Of a stretch of 64,000 bases of DNA, positions 11,101 to 25,856 are shown in pieces. The stretch's first letter is position 1, and every line of letters begins with the position of its first letter. Source of the stretch: Rhabdophis nuchalis. Its lineage: Eukaryota; Chordata; Lepidosauria; Squamata; Natricidae. A program made the translations under genes and the position numbers. Location: positions 144,929,962 to 144,993,961 of the forward strand of contig CM077644.1 of NCBI GenBank assembly GCA_039707465.1, in the 5' to 3' direction. The notes beneath the pieces were generated by a model that was not told the origin of the DNA, made no database searches, and saw only the letters and a list, made by a program, of their open reading frames with translations.

Positions 11101-12087
11101 AGTGCTTAGAAATCCTACATAAGCATATTAAAAAGTCCTCAGTGAGACATTTTAAAGCATGGTGGGTGAGCTTCCAGAGAGGTGGCTTATTGTTCCTAAG
11201 CAAAGCCAGGGAAATCGCCGCCCTGAGTCTGTTGGAGAAGGGTGGGGCATAAATTGAAGAAATGAAATGAAATGAAATGTGCGCCTTCATGCCTGACAGT
11301 AGTGTGTCCCATCAATTTTTCGAACACCTTTGTCCTGAACAACAGCCTATTCCACCTAGTGGCCCCCTCTTCTTTTGGATAACAGCTCCCATTATCCCCA
11401 GCCAACCTTTTTGTAATCCCTTTAGATTTGCCAGAGCTATACTGTGTCTTTCTAGAGTTATGTGTTCCAGAACCACTTATGAAAAATAAGTGGGTTTTTT
11501 AAAACTAAAAAAGAACTTAATTTGTATTTAAGCATGGAATCTGAGTTGAGCCTAATGTACATATCTTCCACACAACAGTTCACATTGTCAGGGTTCCAAA
11601 TAACAACCCCAAAGCAATCAAAACTCTGAGGCCTAGAGTTTCCTCAGAGTACCAGCTGTGCCGTATCAGCACAGCACGGCCATTCTCCTCCTGCCCTTCG
11701 CCACGCCTATTTCGCCCCCAGGGTTTCTCCCCCAATCATCCACCTCTACCACTTGGCCTCCACTCTTAGGGACCTGGCTGTTTGTCCTGGGTTTGTCCCC
11801 AGCCCTTCCTCACGGGCCTTTGGGAGAGATACTCTTCACCCTGGCCTTTTGGGCTCAAGAGACAGTTAGCCGCCAGCCAATCGGAGGAAGGGAAGGGAGA
11901 AAGAGAGAGGCAGGGAGGGAGAAAGTTTTTTTGTGTCGAGTTCCCAGTTGCCCCAGGTCCAAGCTAGAAAATCTAATAAATGTTGGGGAATAGCTAGAAA
12001 ATCCTTTGCATTCCCCCAACCCCAAAATATTGGGGTATAGCTAGAAAATCATCATTATTATTAATATTATTAAGAATTATTATTATT

Positions 12088-12137
<50 letters not shown>

Positions 12138-12205
12138 GAATTATTATTGTCATCATTGTTATTCTGTGGTTTTTATTATATTATATACAATATATAATAA
12201 CATCG

Positions 12206-12237
<32 letters not shown>

Positions 12238-12669
12238 CTGTGGTTAATCTTTGGTGAGACTCACAGCCTTTGGGGCTGGTTGGTAGCTCAACAGCTAGAG
12301 TCCTAACCAAGGACCTAGGAACTGTCAAGGATATAAGCTGTTGCAAGCAGGGTGGCCTTTTGTAGAGTCAGAATGCTCAAGTCTGCAAACCTAGAACCTC
12401 CACATAGCGAGGCAGTCCCCTAGGTATTGCTCCAAAGGCTCCAATCACAATCGGGACAACACACGACTTTCTCTTCCATAATCGCTCAACTTCAATTTGC
12501 AAGTTCCGGTATTTTGTGGTTTTTTTCTTGCTGCTTATTTTCAATTTGTGTATCACCAGGTATTGCAATGTCAACGAACCATACTTTTTTCTTTTCAATT
12601 ATTGTTATATCAGGTGTGTTGTAGGACAAGTGCCTGTCAGTCTGAATTCTGAAGTTCCACAAGTTCTTG

Positions 12670-12700
<31 letters not shown>

Positions 12701-12860
12701 CTTCTTCTTCTTCTTCTTCTTCTTCTTCTTCTTCTTCTTCTTCTTCTTCTTCTTCTTCTTCTTCTTCTTCTTCTTCCTCCTCCTCTCCTCCTCCTCTCTC
12801 CCTCCTCCCTTCTCCTTTCCTCTTCTTCTTCTTCTTCTTCTTCTTCTTCTTCTTCTTCTT

Positions 12861-12934
<74 letters not shown>

Positions 12935-15900
12935 CTAATCACTAATCATTAATTATTGATTATTGATTATCCTTTATCGCATAAAGCCTTTGGAGCCTGG
13001 GGAGGGCGAAAAAACAGTGCCAAAAGCAGGAGGCTGCTGGGAGCGTGCATAGCATTATGGGTATGGTACACCTGCATATGATCCCCCTTTGCTCCCCCCA
13101 CTTTTGGCACGCGAGCCACAAAAGGTTCGCCATCACTGCTATAGATGTTGTTAATGTGTATGTGTCTGTTGATGGCTGATTTGTCAGAGTGGCAGGCTTC
13201 TAGAAATTCCCTGTCGTTTTTGGATTTAGCTTAGCCTAGGATGGTTACATTTTCCCAATTGAAGCTGTGATTAAAGCTGTCTATATGTTGTGAAATTAAA
13301 GAATCTTCATCAGGTTCTGACTGCTATGGTTTTCATGGATGCGCCCTGCATTCTTTTGCCTGTTTGCCCTACACAGTGGTTGTTTCAGTCCTTACATTTT
13401 ATGCAGATCACTCCTGTTTTTTCTTCTGGGGTTGTTGGGTCTTTTGGTCTACTATAAATATAAATATTCCTTAATTAAATATTTAATTACTATTAAATAT
13501 TCTCCTTCATTAATATTTGCTCCCTTCCCTGCCCCCCTTCACCATCACTGTGGGTTGTACACTTTCCCTGTAAGCTGTATGGAAAGCATCCAAGAAGCCT
13601 TTTCAACTGGTAAGGCTCTCCCCTCTTTGCCTCATTTACAACGGGAGCATTGTGTGAAGCCCCTTCCGACCCTGAGACTACTGTATGGATTTGATTTCTC
13701 CCAGTGTGGGTGGAGAGTGGTATCATTTTCATATGAGTGCTAGACTTCAAATTCAAATGGGAGATGATCCAAGAAAAAGCTGCAATCAAGTGAGGTTTAA
13801 GTGTTTGTTTGAGAATGGCTTATCTCGCCATAATAGTTTGATAAGTAGAAAACTTTTTTTTTAAAAACCTTACAAATACTTCTCTCTTTTTTTTTTTTCC
13901 TTCAGACTTATTATTTTATTTTATTTTTTTTATATTTTACAATATTCCACCCAGTGCTATACAAAACGAAAGGAAGAGTTGGTTCTTCGGATATCTTCAG
14001 TTATCTTTAGGATCTCCAAAATCCACGTTCTCTGGGTACAGGTATCGAGGCATCCAAAGTTCCAAGTGCATAGTCCACAAATGGCTTCCAAGTCTTCCAG
14101 AAAATGTCTTTTTTATAGACCCCCTCTCTAAATTTAATATCACATGTCATTTTATCATTTAAAGCTAATTTCCACATTTCACAATACCACTCTTCTATTT
14201 TAATATTTACCTCTATTTTCCAGTATCTTGCTATTATAATTCTACCCATTATAATCATAATTCTAATCAATTCTTTCTCATATTTTGTTAATTCTAATTC
14301 CTTAATTATCAATAATAATATAGTTTCTGATCTCAATGTTATTCTTTTCTTCATCATTTCAAACGTTTTCTCCAATTGTTGCCAAAACTTTTTAATTTTT
14401 CCACATTTATACCACGTATGTTCATAAGTTCCCAATTCCATGTTACATCTCCAACATTTATTACTAATTTTTTTATCCATCAATGATAACCTTAATGGAG
14501 TCCAATACCATTTCCAAACAACCTTAAAGTTGTGCTCTTTAATCCTTATAGACAAAATCCTCATAATTCGACTCTTCCAATTCACATTCCAGTCCGAATC
14601 TAATATTTTGATCTTGAGTTCTTCCTCCCAATTCGTCTTCATTACCATTTGTGGATTTCCATCAAAGTTTATAATCTTATATATCTTACTAACGAGTCCC
14701 TTTACTTCTCTAAAGCCAATGGGAATCAGACTTATCAGATGAGTATGATTTCTAAATAGGTAGCTGCCCAAGGTAGAGATAATGATATAGGCAATCCACC
14801 TGGAAGAAAACATGCATAAAGGAATCAGTAGCTCAGAGTGGAGACTTAATTTCCTTTCTGGGTATTGTGTCAACAGCAGCTACAGCCCAACTTTCACAGA
14901 AGTCTGTTGAAATGAAGATATCTATTTCTGTCTAAGCAAAACAAGAGACAGCCCCATTGATGATTTAGTCTATTTCCACAAGGAGCTGTTGTGCCTAAGA
15001 AAGTATTGCTACACTAATTGTTCCCCAGTGATTTATATGTACTAAAAAGATTCTCACTTGGGTCCATGTTCCTAACAATATTCCAAAACGAATTGGGTTT
15101 TTATGGGGAGACATTTTCAGAAATGTAAGAAAATTGCACGGGGGAGTTTTCTTTTGTTGTTTACCCTTTACTGATTGGTCTGAAAGATTTCATTTTTAAT
15201 TCAAAGTACCAAAGAAATACCCCAGAGTATCTTTTGGTTCCTCATCCTCCAATACACAAATCATATTCTGTCCTCCATTTCCTTAGTAGTACACAGAAAT
15301 TGTGCTTTGATTTTGCTGTAGCAAAATGGGGAAAGCAATATAGAAAGCCTTGTTCCTTTCTGACAGCAAGGAGAGAGAGGGAGGAGGAGACAGAGGGAGG
15401 GATGCAGGGGTGGGTTCCTGCCAGTTGTAACCTCTTCTATAGAAGAGGTTCCACAAAACTACAGTGTCGTTTAGAACTGGTTCCAGCTCCCTCCCCCTGC
15501 CCATCCGCACATCATCAAGATGAAGAGCGAGAGGAGGAATTCTGGGAGTTGAAGTCCACAAGTCTTAAAACTGTCAAGTTTGAACAACCCTGGGGTTTTT
15601 TTTCTAAAGGATTAGGGGTTCAAGGGTCTTGTAACTTGACAGCTTTAAGACTTGCGTGCTTCAAATGCCAGTGTTTCTGAGCCAACATTTTGCTTGCTAA
15701 GCAAGAGCATAATTAAGTGAGTTTCACCACATTTTACAAGTTGGCCACACCCAACCAGTCACATGACTGCCAAGCCACTCCCACCCGGTCACATGGCTGG
15801 CAAGCCACTCCCACCCGATCATATGGCCGGCAAGCCCCTCCCACTCGGTTACATGGCCGGCAAGCCACCCCCACAAAGCAGGCCACACCTACAGAAGAGG

Positions 15901-18900
15901 TTCTAAAACCCACCACTGGAGGGAGGGAGAGAGAGTACAATATCAGAATTAAAAATGTGAAACTAGGAACCAGGTTCTGTCTGTGTCTCATATTTCTAAG
16001 TACAAACTGTTTTGGGTTTGAACTGCTTCAAATGTGAGACATCCCATTTGAGTTCAAATTGGTCATTCCAATCACATGAGAAGTGTCCTGAATGCAGAAC
16101 ATTCTCAAAATGATCAGACTGGCCTGTTCCAAATGTGTAATAAATAATTTTGCTCCCCAAGCTACTGCTTCAATCTTGATTCAAATTGGAGACAGTTCAG
16201 ATTCAAAATGTTTTACAGACCAATCAGTAGTTGCATTCACACTTCATGCTAAGGCATCATATGATTTGCTGGTTTACATCTTAACTTAGAGATGTGGCAA
16301 ATTCCATGATTTAGAATTGGAAAATAGAGTTCTCTGAAACATTCCATTCCTCTTTTGTTGAAGTGTGCGCCATGAGGAGGATGGGGTGGACATTTGACAA
16401 TTTTTGGAAATCTCCAAATCCAACAAAGGTTTGGAGAGATTTGGCATAGTCCAGAGGAGAAATGAAACATTCCACAATTTTTGGTGACTGCTGAATTGGT
16501 TGAATTTTGCACATCCGTTTTTGTGAGCACACAGCTAGTGGTAATTGGTTCAGTAAAAGATAGTTAGTCACTATTTCCCTCAGCTTAATCTCCGTCATAA
16601 GAGTTGTGCTTATGAGGAAACATGTTTGCTATACTGTAATTTGCTTAGATAATGAAATGTATAACTAAAGCTTCAAATTAGAAGATAGCAAAAAATGGAT
16701 GTGATTCTTTCTGGATTTTAACTACTGATTGTGTCAAAGTTAGCTTCTTTGGACTGGCAGTGTTGCCCTCTAATGTAAGAACTTGTCTCAGGTGGTGTTG
16801 GTGAACTAAAGGCCGTGAATCATTAGTTCTCCTTTGATCTCTACGTGAAATATTCCATTCCAGATTTATTTTTTTTGGTCTGATTAAATGTATTCCAGTC
16901 CAGTCCTGGAATTGCATGTTCCACTTAATTTGGGTTCTAGCAGTTTTCTGCCTGAATCCATGCTTTTCCAGATGGCTTTTTCACTTTTAAAGTGCCTTGT
17001 ACTTTTTCTCATTGTGCTGTGTTATTTTGTCCTTTCTACAGAGAGCAAATTGCCCTCATCAAATGGCACAATCGTTTTTCTTTTAACACTATAATTTGTC
17101 AAGAAAGCACATTACTTTCGTGTGGCTGTTAAAACTTTCCAAAGAATTCCAAAAACAACTTCTGCATTGACTTGTTTATCACTTTGAAAATAAATAAATA
17201 TTGCAAAGGATGGTGAAGCTGGTTTGTTGTTTGCTCACTATGTCCAAAGCAGCAACCAGGAGGTAAAGTGATGCATCCTCTGATAGATCAGATTCCTATA
17301 TATCTTCTACCCTTTCCCTTTAGCAAGGAACTTAAAAGTACAAAGGGATGCTACTAAAGAAAAGGCAAAATTAAGAAGCTTGGCAAAAATAGCAGGCTTC
17401 AGAAAGGCTGATTCAGAAATCACAGGGAAGGTGGAAGGTAGATTGGGAACCTCAGTTTGTTACCACAGTTTGTTTAGTGATCGGAGTTACAGTGCCACTG
17501 AAAAAAGTGACATAGGACTCTTTTTCACACAATTGTTCCAGGATCTCCATGGTCACAGGATCAAGATTTAGATGCTTGGCAACTGACTCATATTGATAAT
17601 GGATGCAGAGTTCCAAGAAATGTGATCACCTTTTGCAACCTTCTGACAAGCAAAGTCAATGGGGAAACCAGACTCACTTAACAACTGTGTTACTAACTTA
17701 ATAACTGCAGTGATTCACTTAACAACTGTGGCAGGAGATGTCGTAAAATGAGGCAAATCTCACTTAACAACTGTCTTGCTTAGCATCAGAAATTTGGGAC
17801 TCGATTGTGATCCGAAGTCGAAGACTGCCTATAGTGATAGATTTGTGGGTGATTTGCAGAAATGTTTACAAATCAAAAACAATAATTTCTATGACAGACT
17901 GTTTATCTCTTGGCTCATGTTTCTCACCTATAAAATGAGAAATTTATTGTCTTTATTCTAGTGCTGCATTGCTGGGACTCTTACACAGTTTTCCATTAGA
18001 ATGCATCAACTCCAATCAACAATTGCATACACAACACATTGTGGTATCTTTTGGGACTAGGACCATATTTTATACCTTGAAAGTGTGAGGGGTGGATATT
18101 GTCCAAATGGTTACCCAGCAAACTCTTCTTATTGGAGGATAGGTCTTAGTAGTAATACCTTTATTTGGCATGAAATAAAATGTTTAGTACAAGCAAAATA
18201 ATAACAGCACAATATTAACCAGTAAATGAAATTTTATAGTGTAATAATCAGTTTAAAAACACCGTCTAATCCCATCATAAGCCTTATTTAAACTGGCACC
18301 CAGCACTACTACTGAAAATTCCTCCATCTTAATAATAAATATTTTACAGGCCTTTTTTGTACATCTCAGGAAATTGGACCTCAAGTGAAACTCAAGAGGC
18401 AATCAGTTGCAAAGAGAAGGACTAGAAAGGGAAAAGGAGTAATATGTGAAGAGATGGCTATGCACTCCCCAAATATTTTCTTTAACATCCAGTGATGTTT
18501 ATTGCTGGAAATAAAGATAATGCTAAAAACTAATAATAATAATAATAATATTTTAATTTTGTATACCGCGTCCTCTCCCCAAGGGGACTCGGAGCGGTGC
18601 ACAGGGAAATTAAAACATATAAAAATATATTCAAACAATAAATACAATAAATAAAAGCAGATTAAATTGATCGTCCCTGCGCTAAAAACCCCATTAACAC
18701 TAAATTCCCTAAACACCCCAGAGGTAGAGACTAACCAAGGCCGGCCAGACAGAAAAAGTGTGTTTTCAGTTTTCGACGGAAGGAGCGGAGGTCCGTAGTT
18801 GTTCTAATGTCGGGGGGGAGGTCGTTCCAGAGGGCTGGGCCTGCCACAGAGAAGGCCCTTCCCCTGGGCGTCGCCCGCTGACACAGTCTAGTGGACGGCA

Positions 18901-21900
18901 CCCGGAGAAGTCCCTCTCTGTGGGAGCGGATCGGCCGTGAGGATGTATGGGGCAGGATCCGATCCCGCAGATAGCTAGGTCCCGAGCCATGGAGCGTTTT
19001 AAAGATGACAACCAGCACCTTGATGCGAGCCTTTTTCATATTTCTTTTTTAAATTGTTTTTTAAGTCAAGTAGGACAAGGAGTTTGGCAAGCACCAAGGG
19101 GAGAGATGGCAGAACATAGTGCTGTTCTTTGCTCGTTGCGTTTTTATTGTTTATTAGGGTTTTTTTTATCCCACCTTTATTATTTTTATAAATAAGGCAG
19201 CCTCCTATCCTGCCCCCTCCCCCCAATATCAATAGCCTAAGGCAGAACTAGAACTCACAGTCTCCTGGTTTCTAGGTCAGCATCTTAACCACTAGAGCAG
19301 ACTGGTTCTTCCTTATCATCAGTCATCTTGGGTTAGCACCCACACCCAGAAAAAAAGATCCCAGAAGCCTAAAATCTGTTGATTTCCCTCACATGAAAGA
19401 TTGCTCTATAAGGCAAATGGGAAGAGATAGTGCAGTTGATCATGGTTTTCACACTGGGGTGGGCTCCTGCTTCTTTCCTTTGCAGTTAGGAATCAGTTTG
19501 ACCCCTTACTGTGAGGTAACTGTGGCTATCATCATGAAGATGTCTTTGTGTTGATTGGCAACATGGCAAGTGGTTAAGTGTGAATGGAAAGGATTTTAAA
19601 AAAGGGCATCCTGTATCATCCAGAATCACATCTCTGGGAATACAAGTGTAGCTCCATACTTTCTGACACCAGAAGCAACCTCGAATGGCATCCCCAGAAT
19701 AAAACAAATGCTTATTTATAGCAGGGATCAGGAGATCAACATGATTACCCCAAATATCTGCCCTTCTTTTAAAAAAAAATATTGTCCCTAGACACCCTTT
19801 TAAAGAATTGTAGTGCATTTTGTAGCTATGAGGCAGACTCCCCAACGTTTGAGCTAAGCATTCCAGTGGTGGGCTTCAAAATTTTTAAGAACCTCTTTTG
19901 TAGGTGTGGCCTGCTTTGTGGGAGTGGCTTGCTGGCCATGTGACTGGGTGGGAGTGGCTTGGCAGTCATGTGACTGGGTGGGCATGGCCAATTTGTAAAA
20001 TGTGGTGATACTCACTTAACAATGCTCATGCTTAGCAACCAAAATGTTGGCTCAGAAACTCTGGCATTTGAAGCACGCAAATCTTAAAGCTGTCAAGTTA
20101 CAAGATCCTTGCACCCCTAACCCTTTAGACAAAAAAACCCCAGGGATTGAAAGCTTCAAGACTTGTGGACTTCAACTCCCAGAATTCCTCCTCTCGCTCT
20201 TCATCTTGATGTGCGGATGGGCGGGAGGAAGGGAGCTGGAACCAATTCTAAACGACACTGTAGATTTGTGGAACCTCTTCTATAGAAGAGGTTAGAACTG
20301 GCAGGAACCCACCCCTGAAGCATTCAGTATAATTGTTTTCAAGGTTACCATTATTTTGGAAATGTACAAAATTGGGGATGGGGATTCCCATTCATTTGGA
20401 AAGTCAAAAAGAAGACTTGGACATTGTGGCTTTTCCCTCCATGCTTAAGATCTTGCCTTTCTTGTTTTATTGCCCCCACCTTAATTGCCACCATTCCACT
20501 AGAAAACTAACTCAGCTTGACCTGCCTAAAAATCTGATCTATATCAAGGGCTAAGAAAAGAAAGGATCTGATGTGAAAAGGAGATAGTATTGTAATATAC
20601 TAGTAATAGGATTGCTTTAATCATAGCCGATTGAACAAGCCAGAGGGGTCTCATTTAGGCTAAACACTAAATTATAAACCTTGATCTAAACTAGGATGGT
20701 AAGTCATGCACAATGAAAGCCAAACCACTGGGGAATCGTGAAAAAAGTAGATGCAGGTGAAAACTGAAAAAGTATAAGAAAGCAAGCAAGCAAACATGTT
20801 GGAGCAAAAAAAAATATTATTATTGTTTTGCTATTGATGCAATCGAATCTCTTGATCTATATCAGTGTTTCTCAACCTTGGTGACTTTAAGTCCTGTGGA
20901 CTTCAACTCCCAGAATCCCCCAGCCAGCATAGCTGGCTCGGGAATTCTAGGAGTTGAAGTCCACAGGACTTAAAGTCACCAAGGTTGAGAAACACTGATC
21001 GATATGAACTACTGGGAAAATTTGTCAGCAAGTACATGAATGTCCTATAAAAACTGGCTCCTTTCTTTTTGCTCCAGTGGGAACCATATATTCCAGGGTC
21101 TTGCTGCTGGTATAGCTGTGAATGAGAATGGAAGAGGCCAAATCACAGGTAAGAAAAGACAACTTTTTATATTTGATAGGGGTTGAATCTAATAGGATGT
21201 CACCCTCGAAGCTTTGTATTCTAACTTGAATTGCTGTGTTGCTTCATTCTTTTTGAAGCCACATCCTCTAAAATAAATTGATGCAAAGTTTTCAAAGTAT
21301 TTCGCAAAGGATCTCTTTCTAAACTGTAGGTGTCCAACCTTGGCAACTTTAAGACATGTGGACTTGCTGACTGGGGAATTCTAGGACTTGATGCCCACAT
21401 GTTGGAGTTGCCAAGGTTGGTACCACTATTCTAAACCTTACACTAATCCTGTAGGTAAGCAAAGGTGTTTTTTCCCCCTGCTGAAAATGAAAATTAGGAG
21501 ACGTTATGCTTTCTAAAACAATCTTCTGAGTTTCTGGTTGAAAGCTGCTTGACCTACTTATTTCCTAGCTCACTGGTGCTTCGCTTCACTGCCTTTGTTC
21601 AGAACAAAGACATGTTGTGGTGTGTTCTCTTGTCTGGTTGCTAGCCTCTACCTATTCCTTCCTCTGTAAACATTTGAGGCAGATAGGGGAACTTTTCCAG
21701 ATGTTCTTTGAACTCTGCCTAGAAAGCAGCAGTAGGTATGATCGAAGACATCATGTCAGGTCTGAACAGTTAGCTACAGGCTGCATTCCTATCCCAAATT
21801 CCCAAATGGTATACCAAGGCTATTAGGTGTTCAGAACTAGGTCAGAAAAGGAAGCCCAATTCCTTTCTTCTTTCCTTTCCCTTTCCCTTCTTTTCTTTTT

Positions 21901-24900
21901 TCTTTCCCTTTCCTGAAAAAGTGGAAATGCCAGAGTACAGAGTCCTTTTTTGGCTGATAGGAGTGGCGGTGGTGGTGGAGCAGGGGAATGGACAGTTTAA
22001 AATGCTTACTTTGCTCCTGAAAATGCAAAAGGAGGAAACAAAGATTTGCCCAATATTTTCAGAGATAAGAGATTTTTTTAAGGTATGCAGTGGTCTGTTA
22101 AGCCTTTGTCAGATTTAAAGAATCCCACCCTCCCAAAATGCCTCTCCCAAATCCCAATATTTTAATTTCCCCCCACTAAGAGAGGCTGTGAGTATTGACA
22201 AATTAGAATTTTTGCTATTCCGTTTTATGGTGTTTCCCTGCTGGTCGTCTCTTGACTGTGGCTGCCACAGAGCTTTGAACTGCACTTTGTAATGATAGGC
22301 TGGCCCAGGGGTCAGCAAGCCGCAGCTCTGGAGCCGCATGTGATTCTTTCATCCCTCTGCTGCGGCTCCCTTTATCTCAAAATATGAGTCATAGCCGTCA
22401 ATGTGTGATACCTGCAGGCACGTGATTTGTTGAGCTTTTCGACCGCCGGGAGGCCAACCATGGATAAATCCCAAAAAAGAAAACAGAACATTTAATTCAA
22501 CTACATATGCTAGTTCTGTGGCCGCTCAGGAAATGAGAAGGGTTGAGGCAGGCATGAGAAGGGTTTTGTGGCTCCCGGTTTTGTGGCTTTCCACTCTTTT
22601 CTGTGGAAAATTTCATTTCATTTCAATTTATTGGACTTCTATACCGCGCCACTCTCCCAAAAAGGGACTCGGGGCGGTGCATTTGAAATGAGTTCAAATG
22701 GCTCTTTGAATGTTTAAGGTTGCCGATCCCTGGGCTAGCCTATCCCTAGCAATCTTAAATAGTCAAAATAGTGCAGAAGGGGCATAAAGAAGAATGGTAT
22801 CGGGCTGGCTTGATAGAATTTCCATCTAGGACAGTGATGGCTAAACTTTTTTGGCTTACGTGCCAAAAGCGGGGGGAGTGCAGGGGGGTCGGGCGTGGGT
22901 GTGCCACACCCATAATGCTATGTGCGTGACCCCCTGCTTTTGGCGTGCTTTTTTTCATCTTCCCCAGACTCCAGATGCTTTCTAGGAGCCTGGGGAGGGT
23001 GAAAACAGCCTCCCCCCCCACCTCCAGAGGCTTCAGGAGCTTCCCTGAAGCCTCCAGAGGGCACAAAATGGCCTCAAAAGAAGGCCTAAATCAGCTGGCC
23101 AGCACACACATGCGCGCTGGAGCTGACAGGGCAACCCCTCGCGTGCCCTAAGAAATGGTTCCGCGTGCCACCTTTGGTACCCGTGCCATAGGTTCGCCAT
23201 CACTGATCTAGGACGTCTTTAGAAATCAATGCTGGATTCTTCTTGAAGATGGCTTTTTAGTAATTCTTCATTGACTGATTTTCCTACCACACTTTAGAAA
23301 ATGTGATCCGAGAGAACCAGTGGGGAGGTGCAGACATCCGGCGTGGGGGAGATCCTTTCCTCAGGAGTAACCTGATCTGCTGTGGCTATTCAGATGGAGT
23401 GGTTATCGGAGAACGAGGAAAAGGACTTGTAGAGGGAAACACCATTTATGGTAAGCCTGTTCTAAATCCCCTTTCCAGATGCAATGTGGGATACATTTGC
23501 AAAATATAGGTTTTTGTTTTAATGCTACCTGGAACCGTTTTGAGCCTATCCACGTAATTAGAATTTGGCCTGAGTAGCTGCCGATTCTCTTGCAGAACAT
23601 GAAGATCCAAAGGACATTTTTAGAGTATCTAAATTGGATGGCATCCTGTGAATTTGGTGCATTGAGCATTTAGGTTATCTCATTCTTCTGTGGCTTGTGA
23701 TGAAGATCATTGTCACAAGAGCAGGTGGAACTCATGCCTTTTTTCCCATGGAGATTTCTCTTCCACATCTGTGGGGTTTCTGAACAAATCTGTGCGTGGC
23801 ACAGTGTTCAAGCCTACTGATAGGTCAAAATAGGACAAAGACCTCTGGTTTTTGATACCTGAATCCAGTTTTAGAAATGGATGTCTTCCATTCCTGAGCC
23901 TCAAGATTTCCCTTGCTAGGAAGTGCAGGAGACTTGTATAGAATGTGAAGGATGTGTGTTTCTGTTTTAGTTTTATAGTTTTCTTATGTATGATGTACAC
24001 TGAAGATGGCATTTAATTTTGTTGGATGCGGTTTCAATGCAATAAAGTAAGCTCACTAAACTAACTTGAACCAAAGTGCTTCTCGGTTCTAGTGTCAAAA
24101 ATTTGACATAATTTGAAAGGAAACCTGACAGCTCTCCATGCTTTTCTTGTAGGTAATAAGGGCTGTGGTGTCTGGATAATGTCATCTAGCCTTCCCCATG
24201 TTACCAACAATCAAATAGGGCACAACAGCATCTATGGCATCGCAGTGTTTTGCCGCAAAGACAATGCTAACGATTATCTTGTCAACCAAGGAGGCAATGA
24301 GAACTTCAATGAAGAAGGAGAAGCAGCCAACTGGGAGAATGACCTGGAGAGCGAGGATGAACGCTTGACTTCCCGGCGGCCCATCAACGTGGCCCTTGTG
24401 GAGTCAAACAACATTAATCATAATGGAGGTGAGTCCTAGCAAAATTGGATACACCAGCTTAATATGAAGGAAACCTCAAAGGGGCCACCACTTAATAATT
24501 TGTGCAAAGTCCCTGCAGAAACACAGTAATGTAGAGAGCTGTCATAATCCTTTACAAAACATGTTAGCCTGCTGCATGATACTTGTGTGGATAAACCACA
24601 TGCTAATTTCTAGTGAACACTGGGGGTTTTGTTTGCTGCTTTTGATCCAGTTTTAGTCTAAGCTGAATAGTAAATAATTTGTAATTATTACTTTATTTTC
24701 AATTTTATATAAAGTTGGGGAAGAGCTCATTTTAAGTTTCGTTGACTGACTTTATATAGGCATTTGGGTTGCCATCTGAAATTTTGTGTGTGTGTGTGTG
24801 CCAAGAATTCATAAGGCGTGCCAAAGAGACAATTGCATTGCATGACTTTTTAGTGAGCCTCAACTGGGGCTGTGCAGTTTTCATTGCTGAAATGTGTGAA

Positions 24901-25789
24901 TTGTAACAGAAGCAGAGAGCTAAGCTCTAGACTGTGATGCTGATCGTACAGTAGGGATGATTATGATGATGACAAGGACTCCATGGCATACTCTTGCTTT
25001 TTTGGGTTGATTGTTGTGACTGTACCTGGCTGCCCTATTACTGCCCCCAAATTACACTCAATAGCTGCCTGAAATTCCTTGTCTCTCAGTGATCTTGGGC
25101 AGTGGTTGGCAAACCGCGGCTCGCGAGCCACAAGCGGCTCTTTGGCCCCTCGAGGGCAGCTCTTCCTCCACCCAGCCACGGGCAGACTTCATCTGTTGCA
25201 TAGGTGGCTGCTGCTGCCCCCGAGCCCTGCGATCCACAGCTCCCGCTGTCTGAGGTCGCCCAGGAGGGGCATCGGGCAGGACGACTGGGCGCGTTTCCAC
25301 CAGCTCCCTCCTACGGCCACCACGGCACATTTTCCAGGGCTGCCTGCCCCACGGGGCTGGGAAGGAGGTGGACGTGTGGTGCCCAGACAGCCTCAGCAGC
25401 GCTTAAGGTAGCTGCAGCCTCGGGTGCTTCCGCCCGCCCACTCGCTCGTTGCAGGAGGAGGCAGCCGTAGCCTCCCCAGAGGAGGGAAGAGGGACATGCC
25501 GGCCCCTCCGCTGCTTCCCGGGGGGGGGGGGAGGAAGGGAGAGAGAGACTGACAGACACACAGAGAGACAGACAGAGAGAGACGGGGGGGAGGGAGCGAC
25601 ACACAGAGAGAGACACAGAGAGAGAGGGAGGAAGAGAAGGAATCAGAGAAACAGACACACACACACACACACACACACAGAGTGAGAGATGGGTGGAGGG
25701 AGGAGGGAGACACACAGAGAGAGACACAGAAAGAAAAAGAGAGAAAGAAAGAAAGAAAAATAGAAAGAAAAAGAAAGTGGGAGAGAGAG

Positions 25790-25856
<67 letters not shown>

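Noticed and set aside
11658..11993. 111-codon frame and possible LTR
   Set aside because: No retroviral or host domain could be recognised. Only weak LTR-like features, so kept as a low-confidence repeat, not a gene.
12516..12945. Open frames rich in Phe, Ser, Leu and Ile across the TTC/TTA tract
   Set aside because: They are direct translations of trinucleotide repeats with no conserved sequence.
14007..14873. 288-codon frame as a host gene
   Set aside because: Residues with the CxxC...HxxxxC motif match the L1 ORF2 C terminus, and a T-rich (antisense poly-A) side is present.
15760..15880. CRISPR-like array of ~30-bp repeats
   Set aside because: The units are tandem with no unique spacers and lie inside a hAT-type element of a vertebrate genome.
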